NCBI RefSeq assembly: GCF_000956595.1
Contig: NZ_JYOO01000016.1
Span: 1-64,000 of the forward strand
DNA length: 64,000 bases
Direction: 5' to 3'
From: Priestia aryabhattai B8W22
GTDB lineage: Bacteria > Bacillota > Bacilli > Bacillales > Bacillaceae_H
Below, piece after piece: positions 18,321-28,659 of this stretch. The notes beneath the pieces were generated by a model. It searched no databases, was not told the DNA's origin, and was given only the letters and a program-made list of their open reading frames with translations. Made by a program: the position numbers and the translations under genes. Position 1 is the stretch's first letter. The number at the start of each line of letters is the position of its first letter.

Positions 18321-19521
18321 GTTCTTCTTCCTTCCCTTCTAGCAAGTTTACTAATGTATGAACGTCCTTATCTCCTCGACCTGATAAGCAAATTAAAATG
18401 GTTTCTTCTTTCGTCATGCTTTTAGCCAGTTCAAATGCTTTTGCTAGCGCATGGGCGGATTCAATAGCCGGGATGATTCCCTCTGTTTTCGCCAATAGCT
18501 GAAGAGCTTCGATTGATTCATCATCCGTTACACTTTCATATTCTACTCGTCCAATAGATGAAAGGTGAGAATGCTCTGGACCGATACCCGGATAATCCAA
18601 ACCTGCTGAAATAGAATAAGGCTCTGTAATTTGACCATTTTCATCTTGAAGTAAATACGTGAGCGTTCCGTGAATAACACCTTTTGTGCCTTTAGCCATT
18701 TTAGCAGCATGAAGGGCTGTATTTAGTCCTTTCCCCCCTGCTTCTACCCCAATCAAGCGTACATTTTCTTCTTTAATAAAATCATAAAACATGCCGATTG
18801 CATTACTGCCGCCTCCGACGCATGCCACGACAGCATTCGGAAGTTTTCCTTCTACCGCTGTAAACTGTTCTTTTGCTTCTTCTCCAATAATTTTTTGGAA
18901 ATCTCGAACCATTTTAGGATAAGGATGCGGTCCAATTGCCGAACCAATTAAGTAAAAATGATCTTCACAGTGTTGAACCCAGTAGCGAATTGCTTCATTT
19001 GTTGCATCTTTTAGCGTTTTTGTTCCAGAAGTTGCAGGAATGACTTCTGCTCCTAGAAGCTTCATGCGAAAGACGTTCAACGCCTGACGTTCAATATCTT
19101 CTTCTCCCATGAATACTTTGCATTCCATTCCGAACTTTGCAGCTACTGTAGCTGTCGCTACCCCGTGCTGACCCGCTCCTGTTTCAGCAATAATTTTTGT
19201 TTTGCCCATACGTTTAGCCAGTAAAATCTGTCCAATGGCATTATTGATTTTGTGAGCACCCGTATGATTTAAGTCTTCACGTTTTAAATAAATTTTTGCT
19301 CCGCCGAGTGTTTCGGTAATATTATCAGCATATGTTAAAGCCGTTGGTCGCCCTGAGTAATTGACGAGTAAGGATAGATATTCATCTTTAAATGCTGGAT
19401 CTTTCATTGCTTCATTCAAAGCTGCTTCTACTTCTTCAAGTGGTTTCATTAATGTTTCAGGTACGTATTTTCCGCCAAATTCACCAAAGCGGCCAAATTC
19501 ATCAGGATGATTGTATGTCAT
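18307..19521 (-). CDS. trpB: Tryptophan synthase beta chain
   Basis: PLP enzyme that joins indole and serine to tryptophan. The PLP lysine lies in [15 protein letters not shown] and the phosphate-binding loop is [10 protein letters not shown]. 404 residues, standard for TrpB1. The ATG overlaps the trpF stop (ATGA), indicating translational coupling. Confidence 0.98.
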   Translation of the reverse strand: MTYNHPDEFGRFGEFGGKYVPETLMKPLEEVEAALNEAMKDPAFKDEYLSLLVNYSGRPTALTYADNITETLGGAKIYLKREDLNHTGAHKINNAIGQILLAKRMGKTKIIAETGAGQHGVATATVAAKFGMECKVFMGEEDIERQALNVFRMKLLGAEVIPATSGTKTLKDATNEAIRYWVQHCEDHFYLIGSAIGPHPYPKMVRDFQKIIGEEAKEQFTAVEGKLPNAVVACVGGGSNAIGMFYDFIKEENVRLIGVEAGGKGLNTALHAAKMAKGTKGVIHGTLTYLLQDENGQITEPYSISAGLDYPGIGPEHSHLSSIGRVEYESVTDDESIEALQLLAKTEGIIPAIESAHALAKAFELAKSMTKEETILICLSGRGDKDVHTLVNLLEGKEEEHEYV

Positions 19522-20144
19522 AGTATGATCTTCCTTTCAATCTCTATAATTTTTGTATAGTCCTTCGTTCCATTTGTTTCAATACCGCCAGAAATATCAA
19601 TCGCCCCAGGCTTGTAAGGTAACAAGTTCTCAATGTTAAAAGCATTGATTCCTCCAGCAATAAAGCATTTTTTACCTAACGTTCGTGCAGCTGATTCATA
19701 CTGAGGAACGAAGCTCCAATCAAAAGCGACGCCCGTTCCTCCGAATTGTTCTTTAACCTTGCTGTCAATTACATAACCGTCAGCTTCTTCATATACATGC
19801 ATTTGCTGCAGCGTCTCTTTATTGTGCGGGAGTGCTTTCCACACTTCATATCCACGCTGCTTTAACTCACGTACTTCAGCAGCTGTTTCTTGCCCGTGGC
19901 ACTGAATAACCTCTAAATTTGTCACGGAGGCAATTTCAAGCATTTGATCCACCGGTGTATTAACAAATACCCCTACTAGCGAGACTTGTTTTTTTATTTC
20001 ATCCGTTACAAACTCATTTACTCGTTCAGGCTTTACATATCGTTTACTTTTAGGGTAGAAAATAAAGCCAATGTGAGTAGCAGCCGACTTTTCGATTAAA
20101 GCTATATCTTGTTTTGATCGAATACCGCAATACTTAATAAGCAT
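19518..20144 (-). CDS. trpF: Phosphoribosylanthranilate isomerase
   Basis: Converts phosphoribosylanthranilate to CdRP. Barrel motifs are [10 protein letters not shown] at the N-terminus (catalytic Cys), IQCHGQE, and AGGINAFNI with [10 protein letters not shown] near the C-terminus. The ATG at 20144 (MLIKYCGIR) is chosen; the preceding 9 codons belong to the trpC overlap. It overlaps trpC by 11 bases. 208 residues. Confidence 0.97.
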   Translation of the reverse strand: MLIKYCGIRSKQDIALIEKSAATHIGFIFYPKSKRYVKPERVNEFVTDEIKKQVSLVGVFVNTPVDQMLEIASVTNLEVIQCHGQETAAEVRELKQRGYEVWKALPHNKETLQQMHVYEEADGYVIDSKVKEQFGGTGVAFDWSFVPQYESAARTLGKKCFIAGGINAFNIENLLPYKPGAIDISGGIETNGTKDYTKIIEIERKIIL

Positions 20145-20901
20145 ATTCACTTTCCCCAAACAGCTTTTCAATCGCTTTGGTTTGATTATCCTGTCTCATA
20201 AGCGATTCTCCTACTAAAATAACTTTTGCTCCAGCTTCTTTTACGTAGGAAACATCATCGTATAAGTAAATGCCGCTTTCACTCACTAACAGCTGATCTT
20301 TCGGAACGTGCTTGGCAATTTCTTTGGTCTGCTGCACGCTGGTTTCAAACGTATGAAGATTTCGATTATTAATGCCAATAATTTTCGGCGTAAATACAGC
20401 TAACAGCTGTTCGAGCGTTTCTAAAGAATGCACTTCTACTAAACAATCTAACTCTTTTTCAGCAGCTTGAAGATAAAGCTCTTGCAATTTTAATGGTTCA
20501 AGTGCTTCTCCAATGAGTAAAATAGCATCGGCACCAATTCGTGCACTTTCTTCCACTTGAATGGAATCAATGATGAAATCCTTGCGAAGTACAGGAATAG
20601 AGACATGCTGTTTAATATCACTTAAAAACGTTCGATGTCCTTGAAAATAGTGCTGATCCGTTAACACAGACAAAGCATCTGCTTTTCCTTCCTCGTAGGC
20701 TCTAGCAATTTCCACAGGCTGAAAATTCTCTTTTATTAATCCTTTGGAAGGAGAGGCTTTTTTTACTTCTGCAATAAGAGCCAGCTCTCGATTCGGATTT
20801 GATAAAGCTTCTAAAAATGATCGTTTTGTAACATTTTGCTGTTCCGGTAACTGTAGGTTTTGAATTTCTTCTTTTTTTGTTTCAATAATTTTATTGAGCA
20901 T
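20134..20901 (-). CDS. trpC: Indole-3-glycerol phosphate synthase
   Basis: Closes the indole ring from CdRP. Typical sequences are [31 protein letters not shown], and [11 protein letters not shown], with VSESGI near the end. The ATG at 20901 with AAAGGTGG upstream is preferred to the TTG six bases earlier. 255 residues. Overlaps trpD by 11 bases. Confidence 0.97.
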   Translation of the reverse strand: MLNKIIETKKEEIQNLQLPEQQNVTKRSFLEALSNPNRELALIAEVKKASPSKGLIKENFQPVEIARAYEEGKADALSVLTDQHYFQGHRTFLSDIKQHVSIPVLRKDFIIDSIQVEESARIGADAILLIGEALEPLKLQELYLQAAEKELDCLVEVHSLETLEQLLAVFTPKIIGINNRNLHTFETSVQQTKEIAKHVPKDQLLVSESGIYLYDDVSYVKEAGAKVILVGESLMRQDNQTKAIEKLFGESEYAY

Positions 20902-21916
20902 GTTCAACCACCTTTTTCGATTTCAATCGTTGTAATTGCGTGTATGCAGCACCTGATTCAATTGTTTCTAAAGCTACAGCTACTCCTTCTTCAAAAGTAG
21001 AAACGTTTCCGCTAACGTAAATAGCTGCAGCAGAGTTCAACACGACTGCATTTTTAGCAGTTACATTACTTTTATTTAAAAATAGAGATTCAATGAGCTC
21101 TGCACTCGATTTCGCGTCTTCTACCACCAAGTCTTCAAGCTTCCCTCTCTGTAAGAGTACATCTTCTGGTGCAAGCGTATATTCTGTAATGACATTGCCC
21201 TGTACTTCTACAACATCCGTTACATCCGTGGCACTAATTTCATCTAAACCATCTCTGCCCGCAACAAGCAGGACGTGATTCGCTCCCAGTACAACAAGCG
21301 CTTCTGCTAATTTCCGTGCAAGCTCAATAGAATAAACGCCGATTACTTGCTTTGTGCAGTTAGTAGGGTTTGCTAACGGACCTAATGCATTAAAAACGGT
21401 TCTAAACCCTAATTCCTTTCGAGTAGCAGCAACGTGCTTCATAGCAGGGTGATAAAGCGGCGCAAATAAAAAGGACATGTTGAGGTCAGCCACCGCATTT
21501 TTCACTTCTTTTTCATTTCCTTGAATCCATATATCCAGATGTTCTAACACGTCTGCACTTCCGCTTTTAGAAGACACGGCGCGATTCCCGTGTTTCGCAA
21601 CCTTTACTCCGGCAGCAGATGCCACAATCGCACTAGCCGTCGAAATATTAAAAGTAGAGGCGCCGTCTCCTCCCGTACCGCACGTATCTACTACGTTTAA
21701 TTCTTCTAGAGAAATAGCATTCATATTGTTTTTCATACCTCGGACAAACCCAACAATTTCATCGACGGTTTCTCCTCGGTACGTTAAGATGGTTAGCACG
21801 CTAGCAATTTGAGCTGCCGGGACTTTACCGTTCATAATATCATTCATAATTTTTTCTGCTTCTTCCGCTGAAAGTGACTCGCCGCGCAAACACTTTTTCA
21901 ACAATCCTTTAAACAT
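20891..21916 (-). CDS. trpD: Anthranilate phosphoribosyltransferase
   Basis: Transfers phosphoribose from PRPP to anthranilate. The signature [18 protein letters not shown] binds [22 protein letters not shown] is the second conserved block. Of two ATG codons the second (21916, MFKGLLKKC) has AGGAGG at a spacing of six, while the first abuts it. 341 residues. Overlaps trpE by 8 bases. Confidence 0.97.
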   Translation of the reverse strand: MFKGLLKKCLRGESLSAEEAEKIMNDIMNGKVPAAQIASVLTILTYRGETVDEIVGFVRGMKNNMNAISLEELNVVDTCGTGGDGASTFNISTASAIVASAAGVKVAKHGNRAVSSKSGSADVLEHLDIWIQGNEKEVKNAVADLNMSFLFAPLYHPAMKHVAATRKELGFRTVFNALGPLANPTNCTKQVIGVYSIELARKLAEALVVLGANHVLLVAGRDGLDEISATDVTDVVEVQGNVITEYTLAPEDVLLQRGKLEDLVVEDAKSSAELIESLFLNKSNVTAKNAVVLNSAAAIYVSGNVSTFEEGVAVALETIESGAAYTQLQRLKSKKVVEHAQ

Positions 21917-23422
21917 ATACATCCTCCTTTTTATCGTAGATGTCTTGAGCTAATTGAATTGTTTTAATTAAAGCGCTAGCTTTATTGCGGGTTTCTTTCC
22001 ACTCAAGCTCCGGTTTTGAGTCAGCAACCACTCCTGCTCCGGCCTGTATATAAGCGGTTTGGTCTTTCAAAAGAATGGTGCGAATCGCAATGCACGAATC
22101 AATGTTTCCATCAAATCCGAGATATGCTACGGTTCCTGCATATACATTTCGCGCAACTGGTTCAATTTCATTTAAGATTTGCATCGCCCGCACTTTTGGA
22201 GCGCCAGATACGGTACCCGCTGGAAATGCAGAAAGCAGCGCATCAATAGGATGTACTTTTTCATCCAGGCGTCCTGTCACTTTAGAAATCAAGTGCATGA
22301 CGTGCGAAAAGTTAACCTGTTGCATTAATACTGGCGTTTGGACACTTCCATACTGTGCAACTCGGCCGATGTCATTTCTTGCTAAGTCCACGAGCATATA
22401 GTGTTCTGCCCGCTCTTTTTCATCGTTAATTAAGTCTTCATACAAGCGAGCATCTTCTTCTGCATCTCTGCCGCGTCTTCTCGTTCCTGCAATTGGATGA
22501 ATTTCTAAATGGCCGTTTTCAATTTGAATCAATCGCTCAGGGGAACTTCCGATCAATTCCACTCCCTTTACTTTCACGTAAAATAAATAAGGAGAGGGAT
22601 TAACTAATCGCAATACTCTGTAAATATCAAATCCAGCTACGGTCGTATCAATTTGAAATCTCTGCGACAATACGGCTTGAAAAACATCTCCGCTTTTAAT
22701 GTATTCCTTAATTTTTTCCACATCTTGCACAAATTTATCTTTTTGGTATGACGATGTCACGCCTTCAAAGCTAACTTCGCGCTGCTCGCTTTCAAACATC
22801 ATGGGCTTTTCTTTCACCGTCTGCGCTATTCTTTCAACATATCGATTGATCTCCGTTAGAGCTTCGTTATATTTTTCTTTTTTCTGCTGTTCTTTATCTT
22901 GCTCATCAAGCTGAATGTAATGAATCACCATAAGCTCTTTTGTTTGGTGATTATAAGCGAGCATCGTTTGACAATAGATAAAGTGAAAAGTAGGCATGTT
23001 CAAATCGTTTTGAGCATGTACGTTTACTTTTTCAATTTGCGATACTGCGTCGTAGCTGATAAACCCTACTGCTCCTCCTTTAAAAGGAAGTGCAAGGTCT
23101 GGTACTTTCACTTTCAGCTCTTGCTGAATTTTACAAAATACCTCTTTAAAGCTGTCTCCTTGCAGCACAGGTTGAAGCTGCTTGTTTTTCGCTAGATAGG
23201 TTCCGTTCTCTTCTTCTACATACAAAAATGGATTCAAGCCAATAAAAGAATAATTGGACCATGGTGATGATTCATCATTACTTTCAAGTAAATATACAGC
23301 TTCATCTTTTACCTGTTGAAAAAGATCAACAGGTGTCATGCTATCGATAAATATTTTTTTATGATTGGAATGGTTAAATACTTTGTAGAGTCTTCTAAAA
23401 AAGAAGTATACGTGTTCGTCAT
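21909..23422 (-). pseudogene. trpE: Anthranilate synthase component I, interrupted by an apparent frameshift
   Basis: TrpE makes anthranilate from chorismate with the glutaminase subunit (encoded elsewhere). The long frame has all catalytic parts: the YLLESN tryptophan-inhibition region, GDVFQAVLSQRF, IAGTRRRGRD, and GTVSGAPKVRAMQ. Its natural N-terminus is in another frame: an ATG at 23422 with GGAGG upstream encodes MTNTYTSFLEDSTKYLTIP, like B. subtilis TrpE, then hits TGA at 23336-23338. The two frames meet at a run of seven A (23354-23360). With eight A the product would read IPIIKKIFIDSMTPVDL, as expected. An in-frame ATG at 23339 overlaps the TGA. It may be a real mutation, a homopolymer error, or slippage. 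Coordinates span the reconstructed gene. Confidence 0.85.
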
Positions 23423-23484
23423 ATCTTTCAATCCTCCATTTCATGGAGAATGAGAATAGATGAGGTGATATAAAAGAGGATATA

Positions 23485-23642
23485 ATAAATAAACCCAAAG
23501 ACACATCAAAAATGGGCCTTTGGGTATACGAATGGTAAAATTCACTCAACTAAACTCTGCTCAACTGTCTCATTCTCGTCTACCCTAATCTCAACTAAAC
23601 TGTCTATTGTTTTCTCATAACTAAAATCTCTAAACTAACTTG
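23485..23642 (-). promoter_or_regulatory. trp leader: TRAP-binding NAG array with antiterminator and terminator
   Basis: In the leader RNA about 11 GAG/UAG triplets spaced by two to three bases lie between 23597 and 23545, with more scattered triplets upstream to 23640. Two exclusive hairpins follow. The antiterminator pairs GGGTAGACGAGAATG (23585-23571) with CATTCGTATACCC (23534-23522). The terminator pairs ACCCAAAG (23525-23518) with CTTTGGGT (23500-23493), then a T-rich tail. The antiterminator arm shares ACCC with the terminator and covers three TRAP triplets, so TRAP with tryptophan should favour termination, as in B. subtilis. Confidence 0.9.
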
Positions 23643-23648
23643 TTACCA

Positions 23649-23678
23649 ATTGTAGTACGTTTCAAATTCATTTGTCAA
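23649..23678 (-). promoter_or_regulatory. Sigma-A promoter of the trp genes
   Basis: On the minus strand TTGACA (23673-23678) and TACAAT (23649-23654) are 18 bases apart, directly after aroB and before the TRAP array. Confidence 0.85.
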
Positions 23679-23705
23679 CTACTATCTACTTGGCTTTTGA
23701 AGAAA

Positions 23706-24788
23706 CTACGCTTGAAGCTCTTCATTCAGCAGCTTAAGAATTACTTCATCTTCTACTTGTTGAACAAAAGGTTTTCCTATGCCTTCAAGCAGTACCATAT
23801 GAACATTGCTTGATTTGGACTTCTTGTCTGCTTTCATTCTCACGAGCAGCTTTTCAGCTGAAAGGTGGTTTGGAACAGACGTCTCATAGCCAAATTTTTC
23901 AAACCATTTCGCAATTTCAGCTACAGGGAACTCACTTTTCCCAAGCGTATTGCTGACTTTCATAGCAAACAGCATCCCAATGGCTACGCCTTCTCCGTGA
24001 CTGATTTGTCCATAGCCGCACTCTGCTTCGATAGCATGACCTAACGTATGTCCAAAGTTCAGGTGAGCGCGAACGCCAGCTTCTGTCTCATCTTCTTTTA
24101 CAACAGATGCTTTGACTAAAATACCGCTTTGGATAGCATAAATTAATTTTTCATCTTGTAAATCAGTCAGCGATTGTATATTTTGCTGAAGCCATTCATA
24201 AAATGCTTCATCGTGAATAAAAGCGTGTTTAATCACTTCTGCAAAACCGGAACGCCACTCTCTTTCAGGAAGCGTTTTAAGAAGATCAATGTCATAAACA
24301 ACCGCTTCAGGCTGATAAAAAGCGCCAATCATATTTTTTCCAAGCTCATGATTAATGGCTACTTTACCACCTACAGCACTATCGTGAGCAAGAAGCGTCG
24401 TTGGCACTTGAATAAACGAAACCCCTCTCATGTATGTAGCGGCTACAAATCCAGCTAAATCGCCAACTACCCCTCCGCCGAAAGCAATAACGAGCGCATT
24501 GCGGTCAAGCTGCTGCTCGAGTGCAAATGTCTGACAATCGTAGTAATGTTGAAATGACTTTGCATGTTCACCGCTTGGCACTACGTATTTAGCCACTTTA
24601 AACTGCGTCTCAATCGCTTTTACAACCGCTTCTCCATAATATGCATCTACAGCTGAATCAGTGATGATTAACACGGACGACAGATTAGGTTTTACACTCT
24701 CAATAATAGAAGGCAGCTTTTTAATTAATCCATTTCCTAAATAAAGAGGATATGTTTTGGATAAAGTTTGAATATCAATTTGCAACAT
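23706..24788 (-). CDS. aroB: 3-dehydroquinate synthase
   Basis: Cyclises DAHP to 3-dehydroquinate using NAD and a metal, the second step of the shikimate pathway. Motifs are GGGVVGDLAGFVAATYMRG, the lysine-rich HDSAVGGKVAIN, and the metal histidines in HLNFGHTLGHAIE and SHGEGVAIGM. 360 residues. It overlaps the aroC stop by one base. No aroH lies between aroB and trpE, unlike in B. subtilis. Confidence 0.97.
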   Translation of the reverse strand: MLQIDIQTLSKTYPLYLGNGLIKKLPSIIESVKPNLSSVLIITDSAVDAYYGEAVVKAIETQFKVAKYVVPSGEHAKSFQHYYDCQTFALEQQLDRNALVIAFGGGVVGDLAGFVAATYMRGVSFIQVPTTLLAHDSAVGGKVAINHELGKNMIGAFYQPEAVVYDIDLLKTLPEREWRSGFAEVIKHAFIHDEAFYEWLQQNIQSLTDLQDEKLIYAIQSGILVKASVVKEDETEAGVRAHLNFGHTLGHAIEAECGYGQISHGEGVAIGMLFAMKVSNTLGKSEFPVAEIAKWFEKFGYETSVPNHLSAEKLLVRMKADKKSKSSNVHMVLLEGIGKPFVQQVEDEVILKLLNEELQA

Positions 24789-25960
24789 TAAAACTCCCTC
24801 GCATGTGCACGCATTTTCTCAATATTTTCAGCAATTAAATCAATTCGGTCTTGTCCAAACTGTTCGATTAGCGCATCAGCCAATTCCCAAGCTACAACGG
24901 CTTCTGCGACAACGCTTGCTGCCGGCACAGCGCAGCTGTCTGAACGTTCGATGCTTGCCTCGAAGGCTTCTTTTGTTTCAATATCAACACTTTTTAACGG
25001 CTTGTAAAGCGTTGGAATAGGTTTCATTACACCGCGTACTACAATTGGCATACCTGTTGTCATGCCGCCTTCAAAGCCGCCTAAGTTGTTTGTTTTACGG
25101 GTATATCCATTCTGTTCATCCCATAGAATTTCGTCATGAACTTCGCTTCCTGGTCTGCGAGCCGCTTCAAATCCAATCCCAAACTCAACGCCTTTAAATG
25201 CATTAATGCTCATAACGGCTGCAGCAATCTTCGCATCTAATTTACGATCGTAATGGACATAGCTGCCTACTCCTGCTGGCACGCCTTCAATAATAACTTC
25301 TACTACGCCTCCGATAGAATCGCCGTTTTTCTTAGCATCATCGATTGCTTGCATCATGTCTTTCTCAACAGCTGAGTCAAAACATCTTACTGGAGAAGCT
25401 TCAGTGACTTCTTGAAGTTGCTCTAAACTTTTGTATTGAGGCGGATTTGCCTGTACGCCGCCAATTTCTAATACATGTCCAGCTACAGAAATCCCGAACT
25501 GAGCAAGGATTTGACGAGCCACAGCACCTGCTGCTACCCTTACAGTTGTTTCACGAGCTGAAGAACGTTCTAATACATTTCTCATATCGCGATGACCATA
25601 TTTAATAGCGCCGTTTAAATCGGCATGCCCTGGTCTTGGTCTTGAGATTTTACGCTTTACTTCTTCTGATTCTTCTTCAGAAATTGGCTCGATGCCCATA
25701 ATTTTTGTCCAGTGTTTCCAGTCGTTATTTTCTACCGCTAACGTAATAGGAGATCCTAGCGTATAGCCGTGGCGGACACCGCTTAAAATTTCCGCTTGAT
25801 CTTTTTCAATTTGCATACGTCTTCCGCGACCATGACCTTTTTGTCTTCGCGCTAAATCTGTATTGATGTCTTCGGCTGTTAAAGGAAGCCCTGCCGGAAC
25901 ACCTTCTAAAATAGTAGTCAACTGTGGACCGTGTGATTCTCCTGCTGTTAAATATCGCAT
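24788..25960 (-). CDS. aroC: Chorismate synthase
   Basis: Converts EPSP to chorismate with reduced FMN (called aroF in B. subtilis). Signature stretches are [50 protein letters not shown], and [14 protein letters not shown]. 390 residues, the usual monofunctional length. First gene of the aro unit, ATG start; preceded by a possible independent promoter in 25961-26094. Confidence 0.97.
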   Translation of the reverse strand: MRYLTAGESHGPQLTTILEGVPAGLPLTAEDINTDLARRQKGHGRGRRMQIEKDQAEILSGVRHGYTLGSPITLAVENNDWKHWTKIMGIEPISEEESEEVKRKISRPRPGHADLNGAIKYGHRDMRNVLERSSARETTVRVAAGAVARQILAQFGISVAGHVLEIGGVQANPPQYKSLEQLQEVTEASPVRCFDSAVEKDMMQAIDDAKKNGDSIGGVVEVIIEGVPAGVGSYVHYDRKLDAKIAAAVMSINAFKGVEFGIGFEAARRPGSEVHDEILWDEQNGYTRKTNNLGGFEGGMTTGMPIVVRGVMKPIPTLYKPLKSVDIETKEAFEASIERSDSCAVPAASVVAEAVVAWELADALIEQFGQDRIDLIAENIEKMRAHAREF

Positions 25961-26094
25961 AATCGTACCTCCGCTTAATATGTATTATTCGTCAGAATTT
26001 TTCCATTTTTAAATATGACTATACCATACTATAACATAAGAATATATAAAAAGTTTCACCTCCGCTTGTAAGAAATCGCTTCAAGTTATCTCAA

Positions 26095-26877
26095 TTAAAT
26101 GGTCTTTACTTTTCTGTAAAAAAACGTATCAGCCGTTTCAAATCCATACTTTTGCGGAGTAAAAACCTGCTCTGTGCTTCCTACAAATAAGATGCCGCCA
26201 GGTGCTAAAGCTCTGCTAAATTTTTCATATAAAGTATGCTTTGCTTCATCTGTAAAATAAATAAGCACATTTCGACAAACAATCAAGTCAACGTTTTTAG
26301 GAAAAGAGTCTGACAGTAAGTTATGTTTTTGAAAAACAACTGTTTTTTTGATTTTTTCATCTAATAAGTACCCGGTTCCTCTTTGTTGAAAGTACTTATT
26401 TTTCATCGAAACAGGCATTTCCTGAAGTGAACGTTCATCATAAAAGCCTACTTTTGCTTTTTCTATCACTTTTTCATCCAAATCGGTCGCCAATATAGAA
26501 ATACGCGAAAGCGGAAAAAATGTTGATAAAACCATCGCTAGTGTATATGGCTCTTCCCCTGTTGAACAGGCAGCGCTCCACACTTTCAGATCTGTTTTTC
26601 CTTTTACAAGAGTCGGTAAAATTTTTTGCTCCAATATATCCCACCGCTGATAATTGCGATAAAACTCTGACACGTTAATCGTCATCCGATCTAAAAACTC
26701 CTCAAGCAGTTCGTTGTTACTGTTCATTGCTCGATAATATTCAAAAAAACTAGTAAATCCTTTTTTTTCATACAGCGAGGTGAGGCGGCGGTGCATTTGA
26801 GACTGCTTATATAGTGACAAATCAATGCCTGTTTTTGTTTTTATTTTCTCCACAAACGCGTCGTATTCATCTATCAT
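26095..26877 (-). CDS. cheR: Chemotaxis protein methyltransferase CheR
   Basis: Methylates glutamates of chemoreceptors using SAM. The N-terminal helical domain (1-80) and the SAM domain with WSAACSTGEEPYTLAM, LATDLDEKVIEKA, VDLIVCRNVLIYF and LFVGSTEQ are present. The ATG at 26877 follows AAAGGAG; ten upstream codons are not used. Position between ndk and aroC is as in B. subtilis, although no other chemotaxis gene is nearby. A sigma-D-like promoter lies 87 bases upstream. Confidence 0.95.
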   Translation of the reverse strand: MIDEYDAFVEKIKTKTGIDLSLYKQSQMHRRLTSLYEKKGFTSFFEYYRAMNSNNELLEEFLDRMTINVSEFYRNYQRWDILEQKILPTLVKGKTDLKVWSAACSTGEEPYTLAMVLSTFFPLSRISILATDLDEKVIEKAKVGFYDERSLQEMPVSMKNKYFQQRGTGYLLDEKIKKTVVFQKHNLLSDSFPKNVDLIVCRNVLIYFTDEAKHTLYEKFSRALAPGGILFVGSTEQVFTPQKYGFETADTFFYRKVKTI

Positions 26878-26963
26878 TTTTGACTCTCCTTTCTCATTCC
26901 TATACATTTATGTTAGACGTATAAAGAAATAAAACCTTTATATACGCTTATCTTCTTATTAAT

Positions 26964-26991
26964 ATATCGGAATACATTATGAAAATGTTTA
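26964..26991 (-). promoter_or_regulatory. Candidate sigma-D promoter of cheR
   Basis: On the minus strand TAAA (26988-26991), 16 bases, then TCCGATAT (26964-26971) match the sigma-D pattern TAAA-N15-GCCGATAT at 11 of 12 positions with a spacer longer by one. Confidence 0.55.
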
Positions 26992-27042
26992 TGTAAGGAA
27001 ATCTTTGCACTTAATAGCCTAGAAGCCTATTTATAAACACAA

Positions 27043-27073
27043 CAAAAAAGACGAATGAAAATTCATTCGTCTC
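27043..27073 (-). terminator. Terminator of ndk
   Basis: Perfect stem GACGAATGAA / TTCATTCGTC on the minus strand followed by TTTTTTG. Confidence 0.9.
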
Positions 27074-27088
27074 TTTGCGCTATCTAGA

Positions 27089-27538
27089 TTAGTAAATCCA
27101 AGCGTCTGCGTCTTTTTTATAGAAAGTCAGCTCTTCACTTTCAAAGAATAAGCTGATTTCACGCTCCGCACTTTCTGGTGAATCTGAGCCGTGAATAATA
27201 TTCTTATCGACAATCAGTCCATAATCACCTCGAATAGTTCCAGGAAGCGCTTCTTGAGGGTTAGTTTTCCCCACCATTTGACGTGATACTGAAATCACGT
27301 TTTCACCTTCCCACACCATAGCAAAAACTGGACCTGATGTGATAAATTTCACTAACTCACCGAAGAAAGGTTTCTCTTTATGTTCACCGTAGTGTGTTTC
27401 AGCTAATTCCTGCGAAATATGCATAAGCTTAGCTCCAACTAATTGAAAACCTTTTTTCTCAAAGCGAGAAATAACCTCACCAATAATGCTTCTTTGTACC
27501 CCGTCTGGTTTGACCATTAAAAACGTTTTTTGTATCAT
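27089..27538 (-). CDS. ndk: Nucleoside diphosphate kinase
   Basis: Transfers the gamma phosphate between nucleoside triphosphates and diphosphates. Signature [10 protein letters not shown] at the N-terminus and the phospho-histidine in [12 protein letters not shown] are present; 149 residues is standard. The ATG at 27538 ([10 protein letters not shown]) is preferred to a GTG four codons upstream. It lies between hepT and cheR, as in B. subtilis, and ends at its own terminator. Confidence 0.98.
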   Translation of the reverse strand: MIQKTFLMVKPDGVQRSIIGEVISRFEKKGFQLVGAKLMHISQELAETHYGEHKEKPFFGELVKFITSGPVFAMVWEGENVISVSRQMVGKTNPQEALPGTIRGDYGLIVDKNIIHGSDSPESAEREISLFFESEELTFYKKDADAWIY

Positions 27539-27653
27539 TTTACTCTCCACCCCTGAAGTTCATGATATGTAAACAAGTTTTGAAAGCGCAATCACACCTC
27601 ATGAAGATATTAACATTGTTTCGAGCAGTTTACAACTTATGAAAGTAAATAAA

Positions 27654-28619
27654 TCAAAATTTCCGTTTTCCAATGTACTTCGCAATTTGATGCAGCGTTT
27701 TTTTCGCCTTGTTTGGCGGCAGTTCTTCTAAAATGCTCATCGCTTTTTGCAGATAACGATCGCTCATCTCAAATGAACGTTCAATGGCGTTAGAAGATTT
27801 AATATCAGAAATAATTTCATTGATCAGCTCTTGCTCATATTCCCTCTCGAAAAGCTGTTCTACTTTATCTCGAAACTCAGCATTTTCAATGGCATACAAA
27901 ACTGGCAGCGTAATATTTCCTTGCAATAAGTCGCTGCCAACTGGTTTCCCAAGCTGTTCTTCTGATGAGATAAAATCTAAAATGTCATCGGTAATTTGAA
28001 ATGACATTCCCACGTAATATCCAAACCAAAATAAACGTTTATGTATATCTTCAGGAGCTCCCGCTGCAATTGCGCCTAACTGACAGCTTGCAGCAATTAG
28101 CAGTGCCGTTTTACGTTTAATTCTACGCAGATACACGCGTAAGTTTTGGTTTAGGTTGTATTTGTCCTTAATCTGTTCAATTTCACCGAGCGTTAACTCC
28201 ACCATCGTATTAGATAAAATTTTATGTGCTTCCACATCTTTAACCTCACTCATAACTTCAAGTGCACGAGCAAAGATGTAATCCCCAGTATACATAGCAA
28301 TACGATTGTCCCATTTTGCCTTAATTGTTGGTTTTCCGCGTCGCTTATCAGCGTCATCAATAACATCATCATGAACAAGAGACGCCATATGAATCAGCTC
28401 AAGCGCTACTGCCACATGTTTGATTTGGTCGATGTTGTAATGCCCAAATTTAGCTGCCAACAAAACAAATACAGGGCGAATTCGTTTCCCCCCTGCTTGT
28501 AAAAGGTGAAGAGAAGCATCTGTGATAAGTGTTTCATCGGTATGAACAGTTTGTTCAAGTTCTTTCTCAATAAGGGTAATATCCGTATTCAAAAAAGCGT
28601 ACATCATTTTTAGTTTCAT
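27654..28619 (-). CDS. hepT: Heptaprenyl diphosphate synthase component II
   Basis: The catalytic subunit of the two-component prenyltransferase that makes the C35 side chain of menaquinone-7. Both aspartate-rich motifs are visible: DDVIDDADKRRGKPT and ITDDILDF. LQAGGKRIRPVFVLLA and the C-terminal KYIGKRKF are typical. ATG at 28619 with AAGGTGA; a GTG three codons upstream is less well placed. Forms a unit with menG and hepS. Confidence 0.97.
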   Translation of the reverse strand: MKLKMMYAFLNTDITLIEKELEQTVHTDETLITDASLHLLQAGGKRIRPVFVLLAAKFGHYNIDQIKHVAVALELIHMASLVHDDVIDDADKRRGKPTIKAKWDNRIAMYTGDYIFARALEVMSEVKDVEAHKILSNTMVELTLGEIEQIKDKYNLNQNLRVYLRRIKRKTALLIAASCQLGAIAAGAPEDIHKRLFWFGYYVGMSFQITDDILDFISSEEQLGKPVGSDLLQGNITLPVLYAIENAEFRDKVEQLFEREYEQELINEIISDIKSSNAIERSFEMSDRYLQKAMSILEELPPNKAKKTLHQIAKYIGKRKF

Positions 28620-28659
28620 TGGACTCACCTTGCATTATATATTCATTCTTTACTCCTTA

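Noticed and set aside
22016-22401. Plus-strand frames opposite trpE
   Set aside because: Shadow frames of a highly conserved coding region.
23339-23549. Extended 70-residue N-terminus in the catalytic trpE frame, with a hydrophobic stretch resembling a signal
   Set aside because: It would cross the trp terminator and leader, and the genuine TrpE N-terminus is in the other frame; it is read-through of leader sequence.
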